Source of the DNA: Paraburkholderia sacchari
GTDB lineage: Bacteria; Pseudomonadota; Gammaproteobacteria; Burkholderiales; Burkholderiaceae
Length of the DNA: 64,000 bases
Direction of reading: 5' to 3'
Assembly (NCBI RefSeq): GCF_000785435.2
Contig: NZ_JTDB02000001.1
Coordinates: 1,268,499-1,332,498, forward strand
A program made the position numbers and the translations under genes. Below are positions 9,453-17,940 of the stretch, piece by piece (positions within the stretch are counted from its first letter, which is position 1; the number at the start of each line of letters is the position of its first letter). The notes beneath the pieces were generated by a model. That model was not told where the DNA came from. It searched no databases and saw nothing but the letters and a program-made list of their open reading frames with translations.

Positions 9453-10511
9453 TCAGTCTGGCTTGCGCAGGAAGCCCTGGTTGCCGCCGTTGCGATTGGG
9501 CGCGAAGCCGTTGGCGTGCAGCGTTTCTTCCGCCGTGTCGTAGAAGACGCCGATTTTCATGATCTCGCGTGCCTGTTGCGCGGTCGCGATAGGGCGGCCG
9601 AGTTCGCCGGCAATACGCACCAGTTGCTTGATCTGCTCGACGGAGCTCATCTTGCCCGTGCGGGTCTGGTTCCAGAGCACATCCTCGATGCCGCAGCGTA
9701 CGTGAAGGCCCAGCGCGATCCCGATCATGTTTATGGGCAGCACATTGAGCACCGAGCTTTCCACCGTGACCACTGCGCCATCGGGCACCGCGCGCAACAT
9801 GTTGGCGAGGTTGAAGATGTTCGCCTGATCCATGCCGCCGCTGATCGCCACCCAGTTCATCACCAGCGGTCCTTTGTACACGCCGCGCCGGATCATTCGC
9901 TCGATGGTCTCGAAGCTGTTGATGTTGTAGACCTGAAATTCGCTCTGGATTCCGGCGGCCGACAGTCGCCGAATGTGCTCCTCGGCCCAGCTGGGATTCG
10001 AGGGAACAATCATGTCCTTGTAGGTGGCGTAAAGATTCGGGAATCCTCGCGAAACACCCCTGAAATCATCCACCCCGGCATGCTCCGTCACATTCATTTG
10101 TGTCGTGTTGACGGTCACCGTCACCTGGTCGGGCTTGGGATCGAGTTCGGCCAGCATGTGGCGCGTGTCGTCGCTGAGCCATTTGGCGGCTTCGCCTTCG
10201 GACTCAGGCGCGAAGCTGATCGAGCCGCCCACCTGAATCACCATTTCCGGCACCCGCTCGCGCACCCCGGCAATCAACTCATTGAACATGGACAGGCGCT
10301 TGCTGCCCCGGCCGTCGGGTTCGCGCACGTGCAGATGCAGCACGGTGGCGCCCGCTTCGTAGCAATCCACCGCCTTCTGGATCTGCTCCTCCATCGTGAC
10401 CGGAATGTCTTCCGGAAAATCCGAGGGAATCCAGCCCGGCGCATAGGGCGCGGCGGTGATGATCAGAGGCTGCTGGTTCTCGGGATACAGGTGGCCGTCA
10501 AGAAAGTTCAT
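9453..10511 (-). CDS. BKACE family beta-keto acid cleavage enzyme (DUF849)
   Basis: A 352-residue TIM-barrel protein of the family founded by 3-keto-5-aminohexanoate cleavage enzyme. Members condense a beta-keto acid with acetyl-CoA and release a CoA ester plus acetoacetate. Visible signatures are the N-terminal PLIITAAPYAPG, the zinc-binding strand VLHLHVREPDGRG (about residues 58-70), and QVGGSISF. It is first gene of a two-gene unit with the quinone reductase and divergent from the porin. Two ATGTCGACAT palindromes occupy its upstream region, linking it to the GntR regulators nearby. The substrate side chain cannot be predicted by eye. Confidence 0.88.
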   Translation of the reverse strand: MNFLDGHLYPENQQPLIITAAPYAPGWIPSDFPEDIPVTMEEQIQKAVDCYEAGATVLHLHVREPDGRGSKRLSMFNELIAGVRERVPEMVIQVGGSISFAPESEGEAAKWLSDDTRHMLAELDPKPDQVTVTVNTTQMNVTEHAGVDDFRGVSRGFPNLYATYKDMIVPSNPSWAEEHIRRLSAAGIQSEFQVYNINSFETIERMIRRGVYKGPLVMNWVAISGGMDQANIFNLANMLRAVPDGAVVTVESSVLNVLPINMIGIALGLHVRCGIEDVLWNQTRTGKMSSVEQIKQLVRIAGELGRPIATAQQAREIMKIGVFYDTAEETLHANGFAPNRNGGNQGFLRKPD

Positions 10512-10625
10512 GGTGATGGATCTCCTGGTTGAGATGTGAGGTCGTCAGAACACCGGTTTCCTCGCAGGACGAGTGCGGCCGTTGCGAGGGCACTGTGGGT
10601 CGGAGTGTATCCTCGCCAAACAATA

Positions 10626-10635
10626 ATGTCGACAT
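10626..10635. promoter_or_regulatory. Palindromic operator 1 (ATGTCGACAT)
   Basis: A perfect 10-bp palindrome in AT-rich DNA between the divergent BKACE gene and porin. The same core recurs at 10712, 12402 and, shortened, at 17883. The symmetry with GT..AC half-sites is typical of FCD-type GntR operators, and two such regulators are encoded nearby. Confidence 0.7.
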
Positions 10636-10711
10636 AAATATAAAATGAGAATTTGTTGCCTCGAAGCGACGCCTTGCTCTGCTTGCCGGATCGACTCGGT
10701 ATAAACATTAA

Positions 10712-10721
10712 TGTCGACATC
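10712..10721. promoter_or_regulatory. Palindromic operator 2 (ATGTCGACAT)
   Basis: A second perfect copy of the palindrome, 86 bp from operator 1 and 78 bp before the porin ATG. Two sites in one divergent promoter suggest cooperative or looped repression of both transcription units. Confidence 0.7.
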
Positions 10722-10798
10722 AACAAATTTGCACGATGATCGCGCTGTCCGTATCCGGCCGGGCTTGCCAGGCCATCACAAGAGCAGAGGAGACGTCA

Positions 10799-11920
10799 AT
10801 GAAATTGAAGTTGGGCGGCGCAGCAGTGCTCGTGGTATTCGCCAGTGCATCGCATGCGCAATCGTCGGTCACGTTGTACGGCGCGATTGATTCGGGCCTT
10901 TTTTATCAAAGCACGGCTGCGTCGTCGTTCGCGCCGAACGCGCACAACAACGGGCATGTGTTCGGCATCAAGGACGGCAGCCTCTACGGAAGCTTCTGGG
11001 GTATCAAGGGGACCGAGGACATCGGCGGCGGCTACAAGGTCAACTTCCGGTTGCAGGGCGTGTTCAACAGCAGCAACGGCAAGCTCGGACTGGGCGATAC
11101 GACCGGGGCTACCGCGGTGTTCAACCAGCAGGCGACGGTTGGCGTCTCCGGGCCGTTCGGCACCTTCGACGCCGGGCGGCAGTACACCCCCATGATCTAT
11201 GCGATGGCCGATACCGACGTTCGCGCTGCCGAGTACTTCGGCAGCATCCTGGGCGCCTGGCTCGGGCTGAACCAGGCCGCAGGCTGGCCGGGCACGAACA
11301 CGAACGTGCCGATCGGCGCGCTGTACGACAGCAATGCGCTGGTCTACCAGTCGCCGAAATTCCATGGCGCGTCGGCCGCGCTCGAGTACGCTCCGGGGGG
11401 CGTGCCGGGCCAGTTCCAGGGCGGCACCCGCGAATCCGCGGTGCTCCGGTACTCGAACTACGGCCTCAATCTGTCCGCCGTCTACTACAACGCCCACGAC
11501 ACGAATCTCGCGGCGGCCACGCCAACCGGGCTCGACAACAACCGCTTCTACTATTTCGGCGCGAAGTACACGTTCCGTGGGATCTCGGTGTCGGCGTCAT
11601 ACGGCATCGGCAAGAATCCTTCGAACACTAAACTATCGGATTACGAAATGATCTCGGGAGGACTCGGCTATCAGTTCACTCCATACTTCAGGGTCACGTC
11701 CGGGTTCTATTATCTGAAGGACCGCAACCATTCGGCGAACCATTCGAGCGAATATGCGGTGGGCGCCGATTACAGCCTGTCCAAGCGGACGATCATTTCG
11801 GCGCAGCTCGGATATGTCGCCAACCGCGGCGCCATGAACCAGACGATCATGTACGGCCAGCCCGTTGCGCCGGGCGTATCGACCACGGCGGCCATGATTG
11901 GTCTGCGCCATAACTTTTGA
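10799..11920 (+). CDS. Gram-negative porin (OmpC-like)
   Basis: A 373-residue outer-membrane trimeric porin of the Burkholderia type. A signal peptide of about 22 residues ends at SHAQ, followed by the hallmark SSVTLYGAIDSG. Gly/Tyr-rich alternating strands follow, and the protein ends in a terminal Phe (GLRHNF) as needed for BAM assembly. The start at 10799 is set by GAGGAGAC upstream and by the signal peptide. It is followed after 28 bp by a BON-domain gene, and the same porin/BON pairing recurs at 53-55 kb. It is probably the outer-membrane entry for the substrate of this regulon. Confidence 0.92.
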   Translation: MKLKLGGAAVLVVFASASHAQSSVTLYGAIDSGLFYQSTAASSFAPNAHNNGHVFGIKDGSLYGSFWGIKGTEDIGGGYKVNFRLQGVFNSSNGKLGLGDTTGATAVFNQQATVGVSGPFGTFDAGRQYTPMIYAMADTDVRAAEYFGSILGAWLGLNQAAGWPGTNTNVPIGALYDSNALVYQSPKFHGASAALEYAPGGVPGQFQGGTRESAVLRYSNYGLNLSAVYYNAHDTNLAAATPTGLDNNRFYYFGAKYTFRGISVSASYGIGKNPSNTKLSDYEMISGGLGYQFTPYFRVTSGFYYLKDRNHSANHSSEYAVGADYSLSKRTIISAQLGYVANRGAMNQTIMYGQPVAPGVSTTAAMIGLRHNF

Positions 11921-11948
11921 TGACTTGAGCACGAAAGCGAGACCAACG

Positions 11949-12323
11949 ATGAAGTCGATGAACGGACTCAGAGCGGCACTCGGTGTCGCGATTGCAACGG
12001 TGTTGATCAGCGCCTGGGCGCAGGACGGGATGCCGGCTGGGGCATCGGCCGGCGCGGCGCTCAATGCGTCTGGGGGCTCGACGGCCAAAACCGCACGCCA
12101 GGCAAATCGCGCGCTAAAGCGCAAGGTGTATGCAGCGCTCGCGAAGCATAAGGAGATCGACGCGGGCAACATCGGCATCACTGCGAAAAGCGGCGCCGTG
12201 ACGATCAGCGGAACCGTTTCGGACGCTTCGCAGATCAGCACCGTTATCGAGGTCGTGAAGGGCGTCCCGGGGGTGACCTCAGTGACAAGCAAGCTCACGG
12301 TGCAGCGGCCGTTCGGCCAGTAG
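11949..12323 (+). CDS. Periplasmic BON-domain protein
   Basis: A 124-residue exported protein. The signal peptide ends near ISAWAQ, then comes an Ala/Gly/Ser-rich linker (to about residue 50). A single BON domain follows, with the Gly pattern GAVTISGTVSD and VPGVTSVTSKL. BON domains are small lipid- or envelope-binding modules found in OsmY-like proteins. It lies 28 bp after the porin and is presumably co-transcribed. A functional link to the porin is inferred from the repeated pairing. Confidence 0.85.
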   Translation: MKSMNGLRAALGVAIATVLISAWAQDGMPAGASAGAALNASGGSTAKTARQANRALKRKVYAALAKHKEIDAGNIGITAKSGAVTISGTVSDASQISTVIEVVKGVPGVTSVTSKLTVQRPFGQ

Positions 12324-12333
12324 GAGACGCAAG

Positions 12334-12362
12334 CCGGGGCCGATGGATGAGATCGGCCCCGG
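12334..12362 (+). terminator. Strong hairpin downstream of porin-BON unit
   Basis: CCGGGGCCGAT and ATCGGCCCCGG form an 11-bp stem with a 7-nt loop, 10 bp after the BON stop codon. No T-run follows, so efficiency is uncertain. It separates the porin/BON unit from the operator of the dioxygenase gene. Confidence 0.55.
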
Positions 12363-12397
12363 ACACGTCTTGCCAGCCACTGCCCCGGAACCTGTCA

Positions 12398-12415
12398 ATT
12401 TATGTCGACATAAAT
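12398..12415. promoter_or_regulatory. Palindromic operator 3 (18-bp perfect)
   Basis: ATTTATGTCGACATAAAT is a perfect 18-bp palindrome and the best copy of the motif in the window. It lies 135 bp upstream of the dioxygenase start and is the probable operator of the dioxygenase-GntR-MFS-MFS transcription unit. Confidence 0.75.
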
Positions 12416-12549
12416 AAATATTGCTGCTATCTTGATCAGCAACCAGGGCAGCAAATTTCACGGTTTCGCGGGGCAAGCGGGCCTCCCGGCATGTAGCGGC
12501 GGCCGTGGGAATGCTGTCGAAATCCCACAGACACAAGGAGACAGGGTTC

Positions 12550-13395
12550 ATGATCAAAGTAGAAAGATTGACGGCATGCATCGGCGCGGAAGTGGCCGGC
12601 GTGAGCCTCGGCGCCGCATCCCGGGATGCATCGCTGTTTGCGGAAATCAAGGCGCTGCTGCTAAAGCATCGGGTCCTTTTTTTCCGCGACCAGGATCTCT
12701 CGCGGGAGGAGCATGTCGCGTTTGCGCGCAGGTTCGGAAAACTCGAGGATCATCCGGTTGCGGGTAGCGATCCGGAACACCCGGGGCTCGTGCGCATCTA
12801 CCGGTCGGAAGCCAAGAACCCTTACGAGAACAATTACCACACCGACGGGCTTTGGCGGCCTAATCCCTCAATGGGAGCCGTGCTCCGCTGTGTCGAGTGC
12901 CCGGACGTGGGCGGCGACACCATCTGGGTCAACATGGTCGAGGCCTATAGGCAACTGCCTGAAGAAGTCAAAAAGCGCATCGAGGGACTGAGAGCGAAAA
13001 GCAGCATTGAGCACTCGTTCGGCGCGGTAATGGATCCCGAAGAGCGAAAGAAACTCGCGGCGCAGAATCCGGAGGTGGAACATCCCGTCGTGCGCACGCA
13101 CCCGGAAACGGACGAGAAGATCCTGTACGTCAGCAGCTTCACAACGCATTTCGTCAACTACCACACCGCCGAGAACGTGCGTTACGGCCTGGACAAGACG
13201 CCGGGCGCGAGTCTTCTGCTGAATTATCTGCAGAGCCAGGCATCGATTCCAGAATATCAGGTGCGTTTCCGCTGGAAGCCGAATAGCGTTGCCGTGTGGG
13301 ACAACCGCTCCACGCAGCACTACGCGGTCATGGATTACTGGCCGGCGCCTCGCAAAATGGAGCGAGCGGGCATCGAGGGCGATACGCCTTACTGA
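12550..13395 (+). CDS. TauD/TfdA-family 2-oxoglutarate-dependent dioxygenase
   Basis: A 281-residue non-haem Fe(II)/2-oxoglutarate oxygenase. The facial triad is visible: HTD (His97, Asp99) and a distal His257 in STQHYAVMDYW, followed by Arg272 for 2-oxoglutarate. The family hydroxylates substrates such as taurine, alkyl sulfates or aryloxyalkanoates, often releasing the leaving group. AAGGAGA upstream supports ATG 12550 rather than the in-frame ATG at 12505. It carries the best operator copy upstream and is followed 22 bp later by GntR paralogue 1. It probably starts degradation of the regulon's substrate, which is unknown. Confidence 0.9.
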   Translation: MIKVERLTACIGAEVAGVSLGAASRDASLFAEIKALLLKHRVLFFRDQDLSREEHVAFARRFGKLEDHPVAGSDPEHPGLVRIYRSEAKNPYENNYHTDGLWRPNPSMGAVLRCVECPDVGGDTIWVNMVEAYRQLPEEVKKRIEGLRAKSSIEHSFGAVMDPEERKKLAAQNPEVEHPVVRTHPETDEKILYVSSFTTHFVNYHTAENVRYGLDKTPGASLLLNYLQSQASIPEYQVRFRWKPNSVAVWDNRSTQHYAVMDYWPAPRKMERAGIEGDTPY

Positions 13396-13417
13396 GCAAT
13401 TTGCGTATTCCTGTGCC

Positions 13418-14242
13418 ATGGCCCGAAACAGAACCCCAAACCTTCCCGATTTTTTCACGCTGCTCACGCCGAAAAATTCCCTGATGCTGGCCGTCGAGCG
13501 AGCGGTGCTGCGCGGGCAGGATGGCGTGTATGCCGCGGCGCCGATTGCGCAGCAGATCGCAGTCCGGCTGGCCGGGGTCATTACGCTGGACCTGGTGAAA
13601 GCAGGGCAGCGCTTGCTGGAGAACGATATCAGCGAGGTACTGCAGGTCAGCCGCGCTCCCGTGCGCGAAGCGATGCGCATGCTCGAGCGGGATCGCTTGA
13701 TCGAGTTTCAGGCCCGGCGCGGGGCAATCGTGACGGCGCCCGATCAGCACGAGCTTCGGGATATTTTCCGCGTGCGCGGCGTGCTTTACCTCACGATGCT
13801 CGAACAGGTGGCGAGCGAAAGCCCGGCCGGGTTCGAGGCGTTGCTGACCCTGCATATGCCCAGATTAACCAAGGCAGCCGCGGAGTCGGCCGACGCCTAC
13901 GCAGTAGAAAGTTTTCTTCTGAATTTCGCCATCGTGAGTTTGTGCGCAAACCGGCTGCTAGTCGACCTCCTGCATTCACTGTCATTGCGGATCCTGCGTT
14001 ATGTCCGACTGGGATTCGTAGCGGCGCCCCAGTCGATTCTCGCGTCGTTAAGGGACTGGAACGATCTGCACAGGGCTGCGCTCAAGCGGGACAACCAACA
14101 ACTGCTGAGCCTTGCGGCCTCGCGTCTGGATACCGCAAGGGACGCTGCCATACGCGCCATTATCGGGGAGCCGGCTGAAAGCGGGCTTGCCGTAAGCGAA
14201 AGACCGCGCGGCCCGGAGCGCATGCACGTGCCATTCAATTAA
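13418..14242 (+). CDS. GntR-family (FCD) transcriptional regulator, paralogue 1
   Basis: A 274-residue regulator with an N-terminal winged helix (about residues 40-105, containing SEVLQVSRAPVREAMRMLERD) and an all-helical FCD ligand domain. It is the same length as, and very similar throughout to, the product of 16993-17817, from the shared start MARN.T.NLPD onward. The long upstream in-frame extension overlapping the dioxygenase is rejected because the paralogue starts at the same residue. It is a likely binder of the ATGTCGACAT operators, and is placed between the dioxygenase and an MFS gene. Confidence 0.9.
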   Translation: MARNRTPNLPDFFTLLTPKNSLMLAVERAVLRGQDGVYAAAPIAQQIAVRLAGVITLDLVKAGQRLLENDISEVLQVSRAPVREAMRMLERDRLIEFQARRGAIVTAPDQHELRDIFRVRGVLYLTMLEQVASESPAGFEALLTLHMPRLTKAAAESADAYAVESFLLNFAIVSLCANRLLVDLLHSLSLRILRYVRLGFVAAPQSILASLRDWNDLHRAALKRDNQQLLSLAASRLDTARDAAIRAIIGEPAESGLAVSERPRGPERMHVPFN

Positions 14243-14251
14243 TGCCGCCAT
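14242..14251. promoter_or_regulatory. Degenerate operator-like sequence
   Basis: ATGCCGCCAT within TTAATGCCGCCATAAAT resembles the operator consensus with its two central positions changed. It sits 29 bp before the MFS start. It may be a decayed or weak site. Confidence 0.3.
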
Positions 14252-14279
14252 AAATCATTCGCGGCCGGAGGAGACAAAA

Positions 14280-15575
14280 TTGACCCTTTATACAGTTAAC
14301 TCAGTAACGACTGAGTCGAGTACGGTTGGCCGTGACGCGCGAGCCTACGCGTGGGTGGTATTCGCATTGATGTTTTGCCTCTTGCTTTCCGACTACATGT
14401 CGCGGCAGGCGCTCAATGCCTTGTTTCCAATATTGAAAGTCCAGTGGCGGCTTTCCGACACCCAACTCGGTTCGATTAGCGGCATGGTACCGTTGGCGGT
14501 CGGCGTGCTGACCCTGCCGTTTTCGCTGATTGCGGACCGCTGGGGGCGTGCCAAAAGCATCGCCCTGATGGCTGCGCTCTGGAGTCTGGCCACGCTCGGG
14601 TGTGCGATTGCGAGCAGTTACCACGAGATGCTCGTCGCGCGCATTTTCGTGGGTGTTGGCGAGGCGGCGTACGGCAGTGTCGGACTCGCCATGCTGATGA
14701 GCATCTTTCCGGGAAATCTGCGCTCGACCATTGCCGGCGGCTTTACGTCTGCCGCTGCTTTTGGGTCGGTGCTCGGCGTTTCGGTTTCCGGCATCATTGC
14801 GGCCCGCTTTGGCTGGCGTTCTTCGATGGCGCTCATGGCGATCTTCGGTTTTGCGCTGGTGATTATTTACGCCATTGTCGTGACGGAAAAAAGGCTCGCC
14901 CACACGCATCCAGTCGAAGCAAAAGCAACGCCCCTGCATGAACCTGTGAAACTCACGCCACGTGCGCTATTTGCCGGCCTGTTTCCGTCACGCTCGGTAC
15001 TCTGTGCGTACCTCGGCAGTGCGCTGCAGATCTTCATTCAGGGTACGCTTTTCGTGTGGCTGCCCAGCTACTTGAATCGCTATTGGGGCATGCCTGTCAG
15101 CAAGGCGGCCGTGGCGGCGGCGGGCCTTGTCCTTGTCAGCGGCTTGGGACAATTTCTGTGCGGCGTGGTAACCGACCGGATCAGCGGCGATTCTTCGCTC
15201 AAGCGCTGGAACATGGCGGTTGCCTATTGCCTCCTCCTGGGCGTCCTGCTGGCCATCGCGTTCCGCTTGCCGCCGGGCAATCTGCAGCTCGCGCTCCTCG
15301 CACCCGCGGTGTTGTTTCTCGCCAGTTCATTCGGCACCTGTAGCGCGATCATTGCGGGCGCTACACCGCCGGCAATCCATGGCTCGGCATTCGCGACGCT
15401 CACGCTCTTCAACAATATTCTGGGTCTCGCTGCGGGTCCGTTTGTCACTGGCGTGGTAGCGGACGCGGTAGGGCTTCAAGGCGCATTGCGCTGGCTTCCG
15501 CTCGCGGCCGTTCTGCCGCTCGCGGTGTACCTCATTGGCCGGCGTTGCCATATCGCTGAAGCACGACGCGCTTAA
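14280..15575 (+). CDS. MFS transporter (ACS/spinster-like), paralogue 1
   Basis: About 431 residues with twelve predicted membrane helices and the MFS loop signature ADRWGRAKS near residue 80. Translation starts at TTG 14280, behind an excellent GGAGGAG; no ATG is better placed. It is 37 bp after GntR paralogue 1 and 34 bp before a second, related MFS gene. It is presumably an inner-membrane importer of an organic anion used by the regulon. Confidence 0.87.
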   Translation: MTLYTVNSVTTESSTVGRDARAYAWVVFALMFCLLLSDYMSRQALNALFPILKVQWRLSDTQLGSISGMVPLAVGVLTLPFSLIADRWGRAKSIALMAALWSLATLGCAIASSYHEMLVARIFVGVGEAAYGSVGLAMLMSIFPGNLRSTIAGGFTSAAAFGSVLGVSVSGIIAARFGWRSSMALMAIFGFALVIIYAIVVTEKRLAHTHPVEAKATPLHEPVKLTPRALFAGLFPSRSVLCAYLGSALQIFIQGTLFVWLPSYLNRYWGMPVSKAAVAAAGLVLVSGLGQFLCGVVTDRISGDSSLKRWNMAVAYCLLLGVLLAIAFRLPPGNLQLALLAPAVLFLASSFGTCSAIIAGATPPAIHGSAFATLTLFNNILGLAAGPFVTGVVADAVGLQGALRWLPLAAVLPLAVYLIGRRCHIAEARRA

Positions 15576-15609
15576 GCGTTGCGTATTTCACCAATCCCGA
15601 GAGACAACC

Positions 15610-16965
15610 ATGAACGTGATACCCAACGACCACGAGGCGCGCGGGGCCAGCGAAAACACCGGTTACCTGACGAGCAGGCGGCAGGTCTGGTTTGCCTTTG
15701 CGATGACCTTCGCGCTCATGTTCTTCGATTTTATCGACCGGCAGGTGATCGTTTCGCTATTTCCTCACATCAAGAGCGAATGGCATCTGAGCGACAAGCA
15801 ACTGGGCTCGCTCGTCTCGGTCGTATCGATCGTGGTAGGGGCGGGGGGAGTGCCGGTAGCGCTGGTGGCGGACCGCATGGGCCGCGTGAAGAGCATCGTT
15901 GTCATGGCCGTCACCTGGAGTCTGGCTACGATCTCATGCATGTTCACGGCCAACTACACCCAATTGTTCATGGCGCGCGCGGTGGTTGGGCTGGGTGAAA
16001 CCGGCTATGGTTCGGTAGGTGTCGCCCTGATCTCGACGCTGTTCCCCAAGTCCTTGCGCAGCGCCGCGCTCGGCGCTTTCTATGCCGCGCCATCGCTGGG
16101 TTCGGTATTGGGCGTGGTGCTGGGCGGGATGATCGCGGCCAGATGGGGCTGGAAAGCCGCCTTCGGGGTGGTCGGCGTGCCGGGGCTCGTGCTCGCGTTG
16201 TTTTACCTGCTCGTGCGCGACTACAAGACGGTGGCGCTCACGCCTGACCCGAACGCGGCCAATCAGTCGCTCGGGCTGACGCTCAAGCGCATCTTCGGCG
16301 CGCTGGCGCGCACGCGCACGCTGCTGTGGGTGTGCGCCGGCGCGTCGGCTCAACTGATCACCGTATCGGCCATGTGGTCGTGGCTGCCCAGCTACCTGAA
16401 CCGCTTTCACGGCATGACCCCGGAGGCCGCGGGCAAGGCGGCGGCGCTGGTGGTACTGGTCGGCGCGGTTAGCTGCACGCTCTGGGGCTTTGTGGTGGGG
16501 CGCCTGACACGTCGCCAACCGCGCAACAAGTTGCCGGCGCTCTCCGCGCTCTGCCTCGTTACCGCGGTGATCTTCGTGGCGGCGTTCGGCGGCGCTTACG
16601 CCGCCGCTATCCAGTTCAAGCTGATCGTTCTTGGCGGCTTTTTCATGAACTGTACCGTCGGCGTGGTTGCGGGCGTCGCCATGGACGTCGTTCATCCCGG
16701 TGTGCGCTCGACCGGCGCGGCCGTGCTTTCCCTGTTTCAAAACGTGTTTGGCCTGGCCGTGGGCCCCGTTCTCGCGGGCGCCTTATCGGACCGCTGGGGT
16801 TTGCAGCACGCGCTCACCTTCATTCCGCTGTGCAGCGGATTGGCCGCGGTCTTTTTTGTCATCGCGATGCGCAGCTACGACACCGACGCGGCCAGGATCT
16901 CCGAGGTCCAACGGGATGCGGCGCCGGCCCTCGCCGATACCCTGAGCACCGGCACTGCGGCCTGA
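15610..16965 (+). CDS. MFS transporter (ACS/spinster-like), paralogue 2
   Basis: A 451-residue twelve-helix transporter, homologous to the preceding MFS. They share RQ.....LFPh.K..W.LSD.QLGS near the N-terminus and DRMGR.KSI after helix 2. ATG 15610 follows GAGACAACC. It is the last gene of the rightward dioxygenase unit and convergent with GntR paralogue 2. Two similar transporters between two similar regulators suggest duplication with divergence of ligand. Confidence 0.88.
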   Translation: MNVIPNDHEARGASENTGYLTSRRQVWFAFAMTFALMFFDFIDRQVIVSLFPHIKSEWHLSDKQLGSLVSVVSIVVGAGGVPVALVADRMGRVKSIVVMAVTWSLATISCMFTANYTQLFMARAVVGLGETGYGSVGVALISTLFPKSLRSAALGAFYAAPSLGSVLGVVLGGMIAARWGWKAAFGVVGVPGLVLALFYLLVRDYKTVALTPDPNAANQSLGLTLKRIFGALARTRTLLWVCAGASAQLITVSAMWSWLPSYLNRFHGMTPEAAGKAAALVVLVGAVSCTLWGFVVGRLTRRQPRNKLPALSALCLVTAVIFVAAFGGAYAAAIQFKLIVLGGFFMNCTVGVVAGVAMDVVHPGVRSTGAAVLSLFQNVFGLAVGPVLAGALSDRWGLQHALTFIPLCSGLAAVFFVIAMRSYDTDAARISEVQRDAAPALADTLSTGTAA

Positions 16966-16992
16966 GTTCAGGGTACGGCCCAAGGAAGCCGC

Positions 16993-17817
16993 TTATTGCG
17001 CGGGGGCGGCTTTCCCTTTGGCGGCCGAAGTTTTCGCAGCCCGCGTGCTGCGACCGCCAGCGGGCTTGGCCGCAATCGCACTAACAGCCGCATCCCTTGC
17101 CTCGTCCAGGCGCGAAGTGGCAAGACTCAGCAGCAGCTCGCTGTCTCGCTTGATGGCGGCCTTCTGAAGCGCGCGCCAGACTTTCAGGGAGGCGCGCATC
17201 GATTGAGGCGCCGCCACCATTCCCAGCCGGACATAACGGAACGTGCGCAACGAGATGGAGTGCAGGATATCGACCAGCAGCCGGTTGTGACACAGACTGA
17301 TGGTGGCGAAATTCAACTGGAAGCTTTCCACGGCATAGGCGTCCACCGATTCGTCGGCCGCCTTGGCCAGCCTCGGTACATACTCGGTCAATAATGCCTC
17401 GAGCTCCGCGGGATTCTCGCGCGCCACCTGTTCGAGCATCGTGACGTAAAGTACGCTGCGCACGCGGAAAATATCCCGCAGCTCGTTTTCATCGGGCGCC
17501 GTCACGATCGCTCCGCGCCGGGCCTGGAACTCGACCAGGCGGTCCCGCTCGAGTATGCGCAGCGCTTCGCGCACAGGCGCGCGGCTCACGTGCAGCACTT
17601 CGCTAATATCCGCTTCCAGCAGGCGTTGCCCGGATTTCACCAGGTCGAGCGTAATGACCCCGGCCAGCCGCGCGGCGATCTGCTCGGCAATCGGCACCGA
17701 TGCGGCCGCCCAGTCCTGCCCGCGCAGCACCGCGCGCTCGACCGCCAGCATCAGGGAATTTTTCGGCGTGAGAAGCGCGGAAAGATCGGGCAGATTTTGT
17801 GTTTTATTTCGGGCCAT
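16993..17817 (-). CDS. GntR-family (FCD) transcriptional regulator, paralogue 2
   Basis: A 274-residue FCD-type GntR regulator. The HTH region contains ISEVLHVSRAPVREALRILERDRLVEFQARRGAIVTAP, nearly identical to the gene at 13418. The C-terminus is Lys/Ala-rich (AAKTSAAKGKAAP), unlike paralogue 1. TGTCGACA lies 66 bp upstream of its start, so it may autoregulate. Near-identical recognition helices imply both paralogues read the same operator, while the FCD domains may sense different ligands. Confidence 0.9.
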   Translation of the reverse strand: MARNKTQNLPDLSALLTPKNSLMLAVERAVLRGQDWAAASVPIAEQIAARLAGVITLDLVKSGQRLLEADISEVLHVSRAPVREALRILERDRLVEFQARRGAIVTAPDENELRDIFRVRSVLYVTMLEQVARENPAELEALLTEYVPRLAKAADESVDAYAVESFQLNFATISLCHNRLLVDILHSISLRTFRYVRLGMVAAPQSMRASLKVWRALQKAAIKRDSELLLSLATSRLDEARDAAVSAIAAKPAGGRSTRAAKTSAAKGKAAPAQ

Positions 17818-17882
17818 GGCGCCAAGCGGAAACGATATTCGTCGGATTTACCCGTCTCGGATTATAGTCGGCGGCATAGTAG

Positions 17883-17890
17883 TGTCGACA
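17883..17890. promoter_or_regulatory. Operator core TGTCGACA upstream of GntR paralogue 2
   Basis: The 8-bp core of the shared palindrome sits in the promoter of GntR paralogue 2 (flanks AG...AA rather than A...T). It is probably an autoregulatory site. Confidence 0.5.
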
Positions 17891-17940
17891 AAAATTTTCT
17901 GGCGTTCCGTACGGGTGCTGCACAACGAACGAGGGCAGCC

